Positions 10,169 through 21,700 of a stretch of 64,000 nt of DNA are shown here, in pieces. The stretch's first letter is position 1. The number at the start of each line of letters is the position of its first letter. Below the pieces are notes generated by a model, which had not been told where the DNA came from, ran no database searches, and saw only the letters and a list, made by a program, of their open reading frames with translations. Location of the stretch: assembly GCA_963662175.1 (NCBI GenBank), contig OY759221.1:38934045-38998044 (forward strand). Direction: 5' to 3'. Source of the stretch: Aradus depressus. Taxonomy: Eukaryota; Arthropoda; Insecta; Hemiptera; Aradidae. A program made the translations under genes and the position numbers.

Positions 10169-10652
10169 TTTATGCACTAAAGTAAATTCAACATTTATAA
10201 GGAAAATAACTATATTATGCAATATTGTTAACAATGCAAGCCTTCACTTTGCCTTCGAAGCATATGCATGTATAAAAGGTGTCTTAACACACATTTAAAA
10301 TGTCTCCAGAGAAACTTTATATTTACATAAGCTGTGAGCAACTGGCACGTGTTTGGAAACTGGTCGCCAAGTTGAATCTTTTCGACAAAAAAAAAAAAAT
10401 CTTTAAACTAGATTTCTCCTGTTTTAAAATGCAGTTGTCGTAGCAACGTTTGTCGGGACAAATCCGAAACAATTCCTTACCCGAAACTATGGCGAGTCAA
10501 TCAGCTGTCCGATTCTTGTTCTTCTGGGAACAAGGAAGTTGTTTTCTTCTCTTTCTCAGCTCTATTCTCTCCAGAGGGGGTTGGTTTTCTTATTTCTTGT
10601 TCAGTTTGTCTTGTAATAGTCAGGTACCTAAGAGTTTTTACAATTAGATATA
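10169..10652. other. Spacer, no recognised feature
   Basis: AT-rich, with an A-run near 10389. A 65-codon frame (10450-10647) has no recognisable features. Confidence 0.4.
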
Positions 10653-11340
10653 CAGTAGAACCTCTATAAGTCGAACATCAAGGGAGACGCCAAAAAATTC
10701 GAGCAATAGAGTTTTCGACTTATGGAGGATTTCGACTTGGGCGGATTATGATTCGACTTAAGGGTAACTTCGAGGTTAAGATTCATTCTAACTAATTTTG
10801 AGCTAGAGAGGTGAAATAAATAAAAATTCAAGTTACAGAGGTAACAAACATATTTATATTTATTATAAATCAACATTATTTCAAAACAACCTTAAAATAA
10901 AAAATACGTAGTATATGTGGGTATTAAAAAAAGTCAGTAATTTTTTTTTGCTTTAGATAATTGGTAATCCTATTTATTGTATACTCCTAAATTGTTTTCT
11001 AAGGAACAATGGTGTACATTGTCGGCAAATTCTTAAAGTCGGTAACTTATTTTTCTTCGAGCTATACCTACAGGTAATAAGTTTCAAATAATCGAGTTGT
11101 AAAGGTTGTAAAATAAAACATTGCTATGTTCGAGATACAGAGGTCCAATTTATTTTTTCGAGTTATAGAGGGAAAATATGTACCAAAATGGCTTGTAGGA
11201 ACTCACTGATTATTTCGACTAATAGAGGGTTGAGATTTCGAGTAATGGAGGTTTTGGGGCTTGAAGGGAAAGGAACAAAACTTTTTTCGAGTTTTGGAAG
11301 TTTTCGACTTATCGAAGTTCGACTTAAAGAGGGGCTGCTG
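10653..11340. mobile_element. Non-autonomous pogo/Tigger-like element with internal motif array
   Basis: It begins CAGTAGAACCTCTATAAGTC and ends with gttcgacttaaagaggggct plus gctg, an imperfect terminal inverted repeat of about 25 bp, flanked by TA on both sides as in the Tc1/mariner/pogo group. At 688 bp it has no transposase. Throughout the interior, and densest near the ends, the motif ttcgastwatrgagg recurs about a dozen times (for example near 10724, 11127, 11157, 11214, 11237, 11303). These could be extra transposase-binding sites. Short - strand frames here are translations of that motif. Confidence 0.8.
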
Positions 11341-11394
11341 TACATATATATCTAAGATGACAACCTGTTGATAGACCATAGTAAATAAGTCGAG

Positions 11395-11575
11395 GACGCC
11401 TGTAGCTTAGAGCTCAGTTTTGCCTACCCTAGGCGAATAAAAATTTAGGGTGGGCAACATTTAGGACTCCCATAGTAAAGCTCATGTCCACCAGAGCGTC
11501 AAAAGAGCGCTCTGGTAGTAGGCGATATGACCTCGAAGTTAAAGCCTTGGTATGAGTCACAATAACTAACTAACT
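11395..11575 (+). mobile_element. SINE, shortened copy
   Basis: It retains tgtagcttagagctcag from the head region, then tgcctaccctaggcgaataa, gagcgctctggtagtaggcg and gagtcacaataactaactaa. The central body is deleted. The tail is of the ACTAA type rather than CCTAA. Confidence 0.8.
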
Positions 11576-11850
11576 TCTGTACAGTTCATTCTGCCTCACC
11601 CTCTCTGACTATCAAATTCATTTCATACTGGCATTACTGGGTATAAGAAAGTCACTCTCAGAAGTAGGCTGTATACTGAAACAAAAAAAAAACGCTGATG
11701 CCAGCACATTATGTTCATATACACAAATTATTGTGTACTATTACTGGCATTAGCCAGTATGAAATAATTTTGAGAGGAAAGGAGGAGTGAAAATGATCTG
11801 TAAAAAAGCGATTGGTACAACAAAATCCTTTTAAAGCTATATCACATATA
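11576..11850. mobile_element. Palindromic MITE, 'catactggcattactgg' family
   Basis: Left: tttcatactggcattactgg; right: ggcattagccagtatgaaat, then aattttgagaggaaaggag, gatctgtaaaa and tatatcacatatat. It forms a large hairpin. The sequence is more diverged than the copy at 45645. Confidence 0.75.
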
Positions 11851-11924
11851 TTTTATTTCAAATTGAAATCTTGTAAAGGATTTTTTTGTAGATTGTCTGA
11901 AACAAATCCAGCGGAACTGTACTT

Positions 11925-12340
11925 AAATACTAGGTACCTAAGAACAGTTTGAGGGCAACATTCTTGTCTGAAAACAATGGTCCTCCAATTAGGTGGGATT
12001 GTTGTCCGTTGGGAAAGTTAACTGGAACAGTTAGTTCGTTAGTTGGTGAGGATGTGTGGAGAATGGCATTAAAGTTAAAAACAGTTTCATTGGAGGCATG
12101 GAATAAAAGAACAGTTACGGGGATGACAACGGGGGTGTTCACAACGTGAGAACAGGGAACCCGAAACCCTATTAGGGTTTCGCAATATCTGTAATCTGGG
12201 ATTTGCAATCTCGGGATTTTAGGTTTATTTATAGTAAAAGTTGGTTTGGTAAACAACACATTGGCCTTCGGTCTCACAAATACGAGTATATTTATTTTTA
12301 CCCATCAGTGAAGATTTCTCCCATTCCCAAAACTTTATTG
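11925..12340 (-). repeat. Unidentified two-copy repeat with an open frame (copy 2)
   Basis: The partner of 5124-5510. The - strand frame of 115 codons (11930-12277) has KPTFTIN, RLQIPDY and YCETL in the same order, plus a stretch (CSHVVNTPVVIPVTV) that is partly absent from copy 1. DNA identity continues outside the frame to aagatttctcccatt. I do not recognise the protein. Confidence 0.45.
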
Positions 12341-13456
12341 ATGTCTGAACATCTTAGCTCTCGGTAGGGGCTGTCTCAGACCGTCAGAGCGTAGTCTCAT
12401 TGTGTGCATGCTGCGTAAGTGTATGTGTCGGACGGTTGCGCGCAGCACACACAAGATAGCTCAACCCTCGGCAGTCAACTGGGTTTTTGTTACACTTGTA
12501 GTCACCTCGGGTCAATATACCCCTTACATGTTTTTATTTTAATATTTTAGTTTTATATTTATTATTTCAGTAAATTACTTCATTTTTAATTAATGTAAAC
12601 ATTCATCTTTGACATGTATTGTTGAGTCTTGGAGAGTGATGGTGAATTCAGGAACTCGCCAAAACAATCGATTTCTTGTTGATTGAACTACTTGAGTCAT
12701 TCAGTTGTTGATCGCGTCTAGCTTTTTTCCTAAAAAGTGTTAAAGCTGACTTTCGCGTTTTGTGGGACTTATTGTTGTAGACTCGTTATTCAACAATTAA
12801 CATTGTATTCGCTGCTCGCGGTTTGGCACAAGTTGTTGTTTAAATACATAATATACTTATTATTCATAGTGAGGAAGTTCTCATTTAACCTGTATCCAAA
12901 ACCAACAAGTATCATAATTGAATGAGAAAAAGTGTTATGCAATATTTTTTCTCAAAGGGTTAAAAATTGAGTTCAAAATCCAAAATTATATAAAAGTTGG
13001 TAACTTTAATATATTTTTTATCCTTTATATATATTTCATTAATACATTTTTCGTAGTTGCTGAGCATTTCTATGTTCATGGAATAAGAAAGTGAAACAAT
13101 GAAACAACTTTAAAAAACATGATTAGAAATAACATTGTATTTTTACATTATTGATCATATTTACCGTTGTAGTGAATTTGACTAAAATATCAATATTAAG
13201 AACTATAAGATGTTCTTTCGGTAAGAAACGTTTAGGTTAAGATACTTCGATAGCTTAAATTTGTCACAATAAATAAAATTTGTGGTAAAAGAAAATAATA
13301 TAGCAGTGTAAATCTGAAAAAATATAATATATAATTTTCAATTTATTATTATATAATATTGTTATTAATACATAATAATAATTATAACTGCTGCAAATAT
13401 CAGTCAACAAATAATATATTTGTCATATTGTCACAACAAATAATATAACCCCATAT
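12341..13456. other. Spacer, no recognised gene
   Basis: 12345-12530 is less AT-rich (ggctgtctcagaccgtcaga; gcgcgcagcacacaca) but has no long frame. The remainder to 13456 is AT-rich with no recognised repeat. Confidence 0.45.
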
Positions 13457-13767
13457 AGGTTAGGTTTTATGACTCATGCCCGGGCTTTAACTACGAGGTC
13501 ATATCGCCTACTACCAGAGCGCTCTTTCGTCACTCTGGTGGACATGAGCCCGACTCTACTGTGGGAGTCCTAAATTTTGCCTACCCTAAATTTTTATTCA
13601 TCTAGGGTAGGGATCTTTAACGAGTACCTGTCATCGTACAGGCTCGGGACCATCGCTTAACGTCCCATCCGAAGGACGGCGTGCTTAAGTTTATTTTACC
13701 TCCCAGATAAAATAAACTAAGGGCCTCGGTCGGGCTACGAACCCACAACCTTGAGCTCAGAAGTCAA
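13457..13767 (-). mobile_element. tRNA-derived SINE, nearly complete
   Basis: On the - strand it reads from ttgacttctgagctcaag through the B-box region and the body to catgagtcataaaacctaa. The first about 30 bp, including the A box, are lost at a junction near 13767. The tail is short CCTAA. Confidence 0.9.
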
Positions 13768-14438
13768 CCCCATATATATACCCATTTCAGGAGATACCGG
13801 ACAGCTTATTTCATTTTTAAATGACAAACTTATTCTACAAATGAATACGAATTGAAGCATTTCAATTTGAAAACTACCATCGACGCTGTATTCTCGCGGT
13901 ATTTAGAGACAATACAATCACGGTTGTATATATATTATTTTAGCTATCACAAACCTATAATTTCATGTATTAAAGAAATTGAAGAACAATAAATTTGAAA
14001 GTTTAATTCCTCATATTACTTTTCTTATTGTAACATTATAAACAATTTTTAATCAAAATCAGTGCACGACACAAAATCAAGGAAAACTGCAACGACATTA
14101 ATAAAAAGATTTGTTCAATGTACTTTTTTTAAACCATACATTTTTATCATGGATACGAAAATATTTACCGCCCATACGGGGTTCAGGACGTAGGATTCGT
14201 TAAATAAATATGTGTATTCGAAAATAATTTTTGCAAAATAAAAAAAAAAATTATGGTTGAGTGTGATGGAGGATTTTGTGGGAATATTAACTGTAACAAC
14301 AATTCCTCTTTTAACGTTTTAATTTCTAAAAATTGTTGTCATGTTTTTACATGTGAATTGTGAGCGGGTTGGTTCCGGATTTATATCGCTTCGAAGTTCT
14401 ACTAGTAGCCTTACCTTATGGTAAACCTGGGTTCGCTA
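13768..14438. other. AT-rich spacer
   Basis: No gene or recognised repeat; an A-run lies near 14240. Confidence 0.4.
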
Positions 14439-14530
14439 AATTTAGGACTCCTTGGAGAGCAGTAGGCGCTCTGGTAGTAGGCGATATGACCTTGTAGAAA
14501 ATGCCCGGGTATGAGTTACAATAACTAACT
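14439..14530 (+). mobile_element. SINE 3' fragment
   Basis: aaatttaggactccttgga, then gctctggtagtaggcgatat, then tgcccgggtatgagttaca and ataactaactca. Only the last quarter of the SINE is present. Confidence 0.8.
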
Positions 14531-14934
14531 CATCAGGTTAGCAACAAATATGTGGAAGACCTTGGATCATGGGAAAGGAAAAAAAAAAAGTAAATAAAAA
14601 CTGAAGAGTTTCTTGTAGTGAACAAAAAGAAGACGAGGATGTCTTGTCTAATGTAAGGAATACCTGAAGACAAAGTCTCCGGACTAAGACAATGGGTCAT
14701 CTGGGGCCATGTGACCGACCATCAGGGAGTCTCTGTACAGCTGGGTAATTTTGGCATGTAATAAAGGACAGAGTCTCATGGAACGGTAGACTAGGACAGG
14801 TTCTCAGGAGGAAGAGTAGTATAGTGGGTAGTAGGTGTGGTCCTGGTGCTTAGCTTGAAAACCATGAAGAAATGTTTACTAAAACTATTATTCGAAATTA
14901 AATGTTCTACAAAAAAAATTAAATTGTGCATTTT
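14531..14934. other. Spacer, unidentified
   Basis: Moderate GC, for example ggaatacctgaagacaaagt and gggtcatctggggccatgtg. No long frame is open and I cannot assign it. Confidence 0.35.
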
Positions 14935-15080
14935 AGGATAAGTTTTGTGGACACAAAACTTAGTATGAGGATTTATGTAAGTGAACTGTTGAATATTAGC
15001 ACAAACAGCTGGTTTTGGAGGGGGAGCGAAAATTCAATTGATTAATTCGTTCTGGGGAAGTCATCTACCAGAACTTAGGA
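14935..15080 (-). repeat. Dispersed 'acttccccag' family fragment
   Basis: ggacacaaaacttagtatga and attaattcgttctggggaag are the reverse complement of phrases in the copies at 41560 and 55545. No coding capacity. Confidence 0.6.
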
Positions 15081-15489
15081 TCCCTCAAAGTTCATTGCCT
15101 AAGATGACACAAATATTCTAGAAACCCAAGGAATTCCGATGCATTTAGTCCGTCAGAACGCATTGAGTCCACCTGTTTATAGTGCAGACCGGGCACGGAT
15201 TTCCTTTATTGGTACTTTCCAAAGACAAGAGCCAGTACCTTACTCACTTTCAACATGTCGTAAGTTGGGATCATCTAGCGGACCCTAAATGGGGAAAAAG
15301 TTCGATGTTCTCTGCTAATCACCTGCCCATTATTTGACACTTTCTCTGCCATTGAAAGGACTTAAACATTAAGGCAGCTTTTAAAAATTCTCTTTTATAC
15401 TTGTAATTGGCATTCATTTTAAGTTTGCTGTCAGACAGAATCCTATGTCTCTTCAATCTAATAGAAAATAAAGAAAAACTTTTTTTTTT
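15081..15489. other. Spacer, unidentified
   Basis: No gene is visible. It may be diverged repeat. Confidence 0.35.
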
Positions 15490-15600
15490 TTAAATATTGT
15501 CTATTTCACAAAATATATATAATATATGAAAGTACTTTCGGTGTTCCTTCCATCTTCAGCCACGATACAACATATAAGTATACTTCAGAAAAGGTTAAGT
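15490..15600 (-). repeat. Fragment of the 'attgtctatttcac' repeat family
   Basis: aaatattgtctatttcacaa, then gaaagtactttcggtg, then catcttcagccacga. The complete inverted-repeat version is at 47475-47613 and a half copy at 29060-29155. Confidence 0.65.
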
Positions 15601-15884
15601 ATCATCTACAACCTAAGATTATATTTACCGATATCTCAACTCCTTCCTTATCCAGGCTAACTCCCTCAGGAAATCTCTCTCTCTCCAGGTTTGCCTCGCT
15701 CCAACGCTTAAGTCATATTGAAATCTCTACTTTTCCAGTACCATCTAACTCAGCAAACCTCCGATTCCTAAGTCTAGCTTGAGGGAGCCGGTAGCTTACT
15801 ACTTGTTTTATTAGGGGGTTCGTAGGTCATACACAATAAAATAAAAACCTGATAATTAGTTTACAAGAGTTGGATCACTGGTAA
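15601..15884. other. Spacer, no feature seen
   Basis: Pyrimidine-rich phrases (aaatctctctctctccaggt) but no long frame or repeat that I can place. Confidence 0.35.
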
Positions 15885-16120
15885 TGTACTTCCACATACG
15901 AATTCATATCTAAATTTCTGCTCTCCCTCCTATCTACCGATTTGGTTAAAAATCAATAGTTATCTAATTCTGGGACTTCTTCCTCCCTTCCCATTGGCCG
16001 ATTTGGCTGAATTGTGTCGTTCTTATAGCATTCTCATTTAAAATTGTCGATATATTCATTCTAACGGGAGTTATAGTGTTCACTGAACCACAAACAGAAA
16101 GGATTTTTTGTTATCATTTT
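15885..16120 (+). repeat. Dispersed 'acttccccag' family copy, diverged
   Basis: tcactggtaatgtacttcca, ctgctctccctcctatcta, ttaaaaatcaatagttatc, ccattggccgatttggctga and gatatattcattctaacggg follow the order of the better copies. Confidence 0.6.
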
Positions 16121-16397
16121 TGGAATGAGGGAGTCGAAAAACATGAAATTCCTGTGGAAATACAACATCGAATTTCTGCTGAAGTAAAAGAACATATATG
16201 GAGGTACCAGCGTACTTACATCGGGTTAAGTTCCAAATGCCGATAGTTTGCTATTTGGGATTGTTATAAGTCAAGGTTCCACATTCTCTACAGTCTCTCC
16301 TCGGTGGATTGTATGGCAAGTTCTGTGAACTAAGTGAGTGTACCTATTGGATATAGTGAAAAATGTTTGTAAAAATTAAATGTTGCTAATTTGAAGT

Positions 16398-16496
16398 TTT
16401 TTATCTGGAAAATGAAAAACCTTGAGCACGCCATCCTTCGGATGGGACGTTAAGCGATGATCCCGAGCTTGTACGATGTCAGGCACTCGTGAAAAA
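16398..16496 (+). mobile_element. SINE body, left arm of an inverted pair
   Basis: tttatctggaaaatgaaaaa, then gagcacgccatccttcggat and gggacgttaagcgatgatcc. It faces a second SINE on the opposite strand 22 bp later. Confidence 0.75.
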
Positions 16497-16518
16497 CTGT
16501 TGCTCACTCAAGTTGGTC

Positions 16519-16718
16519 AGTTATTGTAACTCATGCCCGGGCTTTAACTACGAGGTCATATCACAGTTTATTAGCTTAGGGCTTTTAACAAGTACACACT
16601 CGGGACCTTCGGTTAACTTTCCTGACGTTTTCCTCCTCCAGATAAAAAAACCTAAGGGCATCGGCCGGGATTCGACCCCGCGATCTTGAGCTCAATAGAC
16701 ACGCTACTACTAGACCTC
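16519..16718 (-). mobile_element. SINE, right arm of an inverted pair
   Basis: Reading on the + strand: gttattgtaactcatgcccg, ctttaactacgaggtcatat, ttcgaccccgcgatcttgag. The - strand orientation retains a B-box-like ggtcgaatcc and loses much of the body. Confidence 0.75.
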
Positions 16719-16949
16719 CAAGTTGAAAATCCTATCGCTATGAAATTTCTGTCGGTAGCCTTCTCTTGTGTTCTATGTAAAACCTACACTTAATAGAGAT
16801 GTACGACATAAATCCGATGAAATCTGATGACATTTATATTTTATTCAAATGTCAACATTACTTCCCCCATAACGAAAAATAAATTTCGCAAGATGGTTGC
16901 ATTAACATAAATTGGTCTCAACGCCCACAAGCACTCTCCTTTTAGAGTA

Positions 16950-17345
16950 GAACTGGAGTATAAAATCATATTTTCTAATGAGAAAATCTTCGGTGAATCA
17001 CCGTTAATGTATTTCCCCAGCGGGAATGAATTACCTAAGTTGTTGCTCTCCCTCTGAACCCAGTTTAGCGATTTGTTTGAAAATCAATACACTGAGATAC
17101 ATCCATAATTTTTAGAATTTTTGAGTTATCCCCTTCCCTTTGGTCAATTTGGCTGATTAACAGGTTTCGTCTTTATGGTGTTTTGGATCCACATAGAAAA
17201 TTTTGTGCCAATACATTCATTACATCGGCAGTTATTAGGTTGGTTTCTGAGTCGAGACCCCACTCTAATCCCTCCATTCCCTTCAGCCGATTTCAAGAGA
17301 AAATTGGAGATGAGTTGCCCTTATGAGGTTTGAGATTTACGAATG
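16950..17345 (+). repeat. Dispersed 'acttccccag' family copy
   Basis: atttccccagcgggaatgaa, ttgctctccctctgaaccc, tttgaaaatcaatacactga, ggtcaatttggctgatta, atacattcattacatcggca, cagccgatttcaagagaaaa appear in the family order, with two successive 'gatacattcattac-like' blocks. Confidence 0.65.
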
Positions 17346-17469
17346 CAATTATGAGATTCTGAAGACTGACACAGACATTGTAATAGCACTTTGGTTACGT
17401 AATAAACTTAAAAAAAATTACTTATTAGTGTAAAAAATAAAACAATTTAAAATGAAAGGAAATCGAAGG

Positions 17470-17668
17470 CGATGGTTTGGGCTGTGTAATCATGTGTACA
17501 TTGTGATTATGATTTCATGATTACGATTACATGATTACTCGATTACAATCATAATCATGACCGTGATTATGATTATAATCGTGTAATCAAGTAATCACCC
17601 AATTTTTTAAATTATAATCGTAATCATAATCGTTATCTTAATCATTGATTATGATTATGCCCATCTCT
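17470..17668. mobile_element. GATTA-rich palindromic element, possible hAT-type MITE
   Basis: Imperfect GATTAT/GATTAC repeats run on one strand in the left half and switch to ATAATC/GTAATC in the right half, so the segment can fold back. The right edge tgcccatctctgg resembles the inverted cagagatgggca end of some hAT elements; the left edge (cgatggtttgggctgtgtaa) is a weaker match. No coding sequence. Confidence 0.5.
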
Positions 17669-18559
17669 GGTTCAGACACACAGACTCATAGACACGAGTT
17701 TTCAAGGGGTCAAAAAACATGAAATTCCGATGAAAACTCAAATCCACAAAGAGCACTCTCTTCTTATTCCTCTGAGACTTTTGAGGACCGGCCGAACCTC
17801 TCCATCCAAGCATGAGGACAACTTCCTCACTGGTTCTGAGAGCTAGAAGAAGGTCGAGTAAACATCGACTCCAATATTCCTCATTGCACCTTCCAAAAGC
17901 CATTTTCATCAGAATTTCTTTTTAAAATCAGATTTGTGTTGTTGCAGATGGAACGTTTCAGATTTAAGATGTCCCTGAGATAGTCTAGCAGTATATACTC
18001 GTAGTGTAGACAACACTAGTTCCTTTACACCAGACCACTCGAACATAGTTTTCAACCCGACTGTTGCATCTTTACAACTTTATTTTCCTATCTACAAACC
18101 GCATAAGAAATTTTAATAATACATTTTCAAGATTTTTGTTTAGTTGAAAACATTTTCTTAACTAACAGAAAGTGTTTCAAAAAGTTATTTTCATGGTCCT
18201 CTTCAAGGACATTATGTATAATTAGCCGAGGATTGAATAACATAACCCTTATTAAGCTTGTCCAAGTTTCATTTTAACGTCATACAACACACTATCAATT
18301 TCTCCCTCCGATTAGCCTTTTATTCTCCTTCCTCCATACTATCCCACTTCTTAACATCAATTTTTTTTTTTTCCCCCATATTTATTTTATCAATTTTTAT
18401 CTTCATCTTTCTATTTTATTTCTTTTTTTTTTTCATCAGTTTTTCTTAAATTAATTTTATTGCTAGCCTGGTCTAGATTTCCTCCCCTTTCATAGTCTTG
18501 ATTTTTGTATATTTTTAAATTTATTTTATATTCTTCTATATATTTAATTAGATACATTT
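17669..18559. other. Spacer with old repeat pieces
   Basis: 17705-17740 has 'aaaaacatgaaattccga' as at 16140 and 52262. An 84-codon - strand frame (17655-17909) runs across the repeat edge and shows no domain. 18361-18450 is T-rich. Confidence 0.4.
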
Positions 18560-19113
18560 ACGTTACAGTATTTTGAATAGGCGTTCTAAATTATCTACTC
18601 GACAAAAACTGAATTGTTATACCTATCTTTTCCGACCTCTCTGGACCTATGGCTTACAAATATATGGTACAGCCAAGACTTCGAACATCAAAAGAATACA
18701 GGTATTTCAATCCAAGACTCTCCGACTGATCACGCAATGCCCACCATACGTTAGCAACAAGACTTTACACCGCGACTTGAACATCACACCCATAGACACA
18801 AGCATTAAACATTTATACCATCGTTTCTACACCAAAATTTACTTACACACCAATCCAGAAGTTCGCAAAGTCCTAAGTATTTTACCCCACAATCCCCCAA
18901 GAAGATTAAAGAGAGTTTGCCATAGAGATCTCCTGGTATGAAGTGATGCCATGAGGTTCACCGCTGGCTGTTTTTCCTCTCTCAAGCCTTTCATGTCATA
19001 TTGATTTTTATTATTTTATTTTATTTTTATTATTTTTGTATAGTACCTTCATGTCAGCCCAGCCGCTGGTTGTGCATTTTTTTACATAGTTGTGGCTTTA
19101 AATAAATAAAAAA
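18560..19113 (+). mobile_element. Jockey-like LINE, C-terminal reverse transcriptase end and 3' UTR
   Basis: The frame at 18573-18941 gives LRPLWTYGLQIYG-like residues (FRPLWTYGLQIYGTAK), then IKRIQVFQSKTLRLI, then NPPRRLKRV. This is the classic end of Jockey-clade polyproteins, just after the RT thumb. The 3' UTR carries cccagccgctggttgtgcat and ends with an aataaataaaaaaaaaa tail at about 19113. The upstream 5' part of the element is missing (5' truncation). Other copies of this subfamily are at 23935, 31205 and 40128. Confidence 0.85.
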
Positions 19114-19193
19114 AAAAATTTCGTATGATTTCTTTATAATGAAGCTGTTAAATTTAATTATTTTTATATTATTATTTTATTTATTTATTTTTT

Positions 19194-19866
19194 TACTTAC
19201 TCTACGGACTTCTAAATAGACGATCAAAATTAGACATTACACAAAAACGGAACTGTTACACTTATTTACTTAGACCATTATGAACATACGGATCACAGAT
19301 ATACGGTTCAGCAAAAACATCCAACATCAAACGAATTCAGGCATTTCAGTCAAAAATCCTCAGACTAATAACACAGTGCCCCCCATACATAAACAACAGA
19401 ACACTTCATAGCGATCTTATGATACACACAGTACCCGACACAAAACAAACGACTTACATACGGTTTTTTAGAAAACTTTACACACATACAAACCCAGAAA
19501 TACGTACTTTATCTCCACAACACTTACCACAAAAACCCCCACGAAGGTTGAAGAGAAGATGGAACCGCGACTTGCTGCCACCTTGAATCATATTCGTTCT
19601 TAATATTTTTATTTTTTACAGTAGTTTCCTTCAATTTTTTCATCTCTCTTACCCATCCATCAAAATTGTCTTTCAATTCATTTTTTTTCTGTACTTGTCC
19701 TATTAATTAAGATAAATTTCCGTCCCGAGGACCTACCACTGGGTGGCCTTCCTCTCCATGCCATTCACAACATGTCAATACCTACCATCATAGATGCTGG
19801 TTGTTGCACCCTAGCAACAGTTGTATCTCTATAAATAAAAGACAAAAAACAAGAAAAAAAAAACAT
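19194..19866 (+). mobile_element. Jockey-like LINE, second subfamily, 5'-truncated
   Basis: The same protein end in a second subfamily: TYGSQIYGSAKTSNIKRIQ, then ILRLITQCPPYINNRTLH, then KPPRRLKRRWNRDLLPP. Stops break it only lightly. The 3' UTR has gaggacctaccactgggtgg and catagatgctggttgttgca and ends in an A-rich tail near 19866. Its - strand relative is 62138-62690. Confidence 0.8.
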
Positions 19867-20883
19867 TTTTTACTTATTTCATCATTATTTATTTTATTGT
19901 ATTTTCTTATTTATTATATTCATTTTGTTCTTGTTTCTATCCACTGTAACACTTTTATCTCATTACTGATACTTTATTTTATTTGTATTTGTTGCTCTGT
20001 TCAGTGACTTTCATGTATTTATTCTTAGGGTACTCGGTCCAAGAATAACATTTATTTTCATTCATTCAATTTCATGCTCAGTTCTAGTTTCAATTAATAA
20101 GCATCCCCTGGTTTAATTAATACTTTTGAATTTTGTTATCCTCATTTCTAGTTATTTTGTTTTGTTTTCGTAAGTTCAGAATGTTGCTTAAAAACAACTC
20201 CTCTAACTTCCTAAATAAAAACATTTTTAAATGCTTCATCGGACTCAAAGCCACTCACTCTCCACCGACAAGGACAGAGGGACAAAGATGCCTGCGCTAC
20301 CTGTTAGTAGTATTTTCAACTACAATCTATGCACCCTTTATTTTATTTTTTATTTTTCACATTCTTATTCATCGCAGTTATGTAATTCCCAAATAATATA
20401 TAGTATAAATATTGATTATAATAAAAATATTGACATTACTATAGAGCTTTTGAGATATGTTATTCATCATATATTCTCTAAGAAAGTATACAGTGCAACA
20501 TTTATTGTAGATAAAGAAAAATATATATTGCTGGCTTTATAAGTGCATTATCAAAGTGCAATTACTTTCTTTCGAGCAAGAAAAGTTATTTTCTCAAAGA
20601 TTTAGTAAGTAATTCATGAAACCTAATTCTCAAGGATAAAACTTCTCACCACTAGAAAGGAGATTCACCAGGTTCAGTCCATTCTTTTCTTTAATTAGAA
20701 GAATTCTTCTAATTTATTTAATTATTTATTTCTTTTAAAAAGTGAAACTTAATCATTTAATTGTTTACTATGTTTAAAAAGTGAACCTAGATGATATTAA
20801 TATCTCTGAAGGAGAATCTTATTTTCTAAGTTTCATTACACAGAAGAACAGATGAAATATATATATACACATGTATATATATA
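19867..20883. other. AT-rich spacer
   Basis: No gene. Small frames at 20133-20542 lack domains. A (TA)-rich stretch at 20860-20882 precedes the next SINE. Confidence 0.4.
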
Positions 20884-21183
20884 GCCGGTAGCTCAGTGGT
20901 ATGCGTGCTTGCCTTCTGAGCTCAATGTCGTGGGTCGGAGACCCTCAGTTTATTTTATCTGGGTGGTAAAATATACTTAAGCACGCCGTCCTTCGGATGG
21001 AACGTTAAGCGATGGTCCCGAACCTGTACGATGTCAGGTACTCGTTAAGGATCCCTGCTCTAGGTGAATAAAAATTTAGGGTAGGCAAAATTCAGGACTC
21101 CCACAGTAGAGTCGGGCTCATGTCCACCAGAGTGACGAAAGAGCGCTCTGGTAGTAGGCGATATGACCTCGTAGTTAAAAGCC
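20884..21183 (+). mobile_element. tRNA-derived SINE with intact A box
   Basis: gccggtagctcagtggtatg carries the A box. The B box region is damaged (gtgggtcggagaccc). The body is complete through gagcgctctggtagtaggcg and stops at agttaaaagcc, without the tail, at a junction with a MITE half. Confidence 0.9.
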
Positions 21184-21214
21184 AAGAGAGTGTTTTTCTT
21201 ATAACCAGTGACGC

Positions 21215-21322
21215 AGATATGAAATGATTTTGAGAGGGGGGAGAGAGAGAGAGAGCGAGAGAGAGATCTGTAGAAACAGGTTGGTCCAAGAAACTCCGTG
21301 TAATGGCGACATCACATATATT
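21215..21322 (+). mobile_element. Right half of the 'catactggcattactgg' MITE
   Basis: gatatgaaatgattttgaga, a GA-rich run, gatctgtagaaacaggttgg, gcgacatcacatatattttt. The left arm is absent. Confidence 0.65.
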
Positions 21323-21428
21323 TTTCTTTATGTCGAATACTCTTAAATAAAAAAAAACTACCAATAATAAAAACATAATTCGTTGCTATGCGTTACAATT
21401 TAAACATTACTTTGAAATATTTCCTACG

Positions 21429-21690
21429 TTAGGTTAGGTTAGATTTTATGACTCATGCCCGGGCTTTAACAACGAGGTCATATCGCCTACTACCAGAGCG
21501 CTCTTTCGTCACTCTGGTGGACATGAGCCCGACTCTACTATGGGAGTCCTAAATTTTGTCTACCCTAAATTTTTATTCATCTAGGGTAGGGATCTTTAAC
21601 GAGTACCTGACATCGTACAGGCTCGGGACCATCGCTTAACGTCCCATCCGAAGGACGGTGTGCTTAAGTTTATTTTACCTCCCAGATAAA
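21429..21690 (-). mobile_element. SINE, 5'-truncated, with 10-bp target duplication
   Basis: It runs from ttaggttaggttag (the tail) to cccagataaa on the + strand and lacks the tRNA-like head. The same 10 bp, atttcctacg, flank it at 21419-21428 and 21691-21700. This shows a 5'-truncated SINE insertion by target-primed reverse transcription, with the tail adjoining the target. Confidence 0.92.
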
Positions 21691-21700
21691 ATTTCCTACG

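Noticed and set aside
11163..11345. 60-codon - strand frame with repeated SITRN/SISRK
   Set aside because: It translates the motif array of the pogo-like element.
21092..21376. 94-codon - strand frame, and similar ones at 26736-26927 and 50086-50292
   Set aside because: All contain the same residues (RSYRLLPERSFVTLVDMSP) because they translate the SINE antisense.
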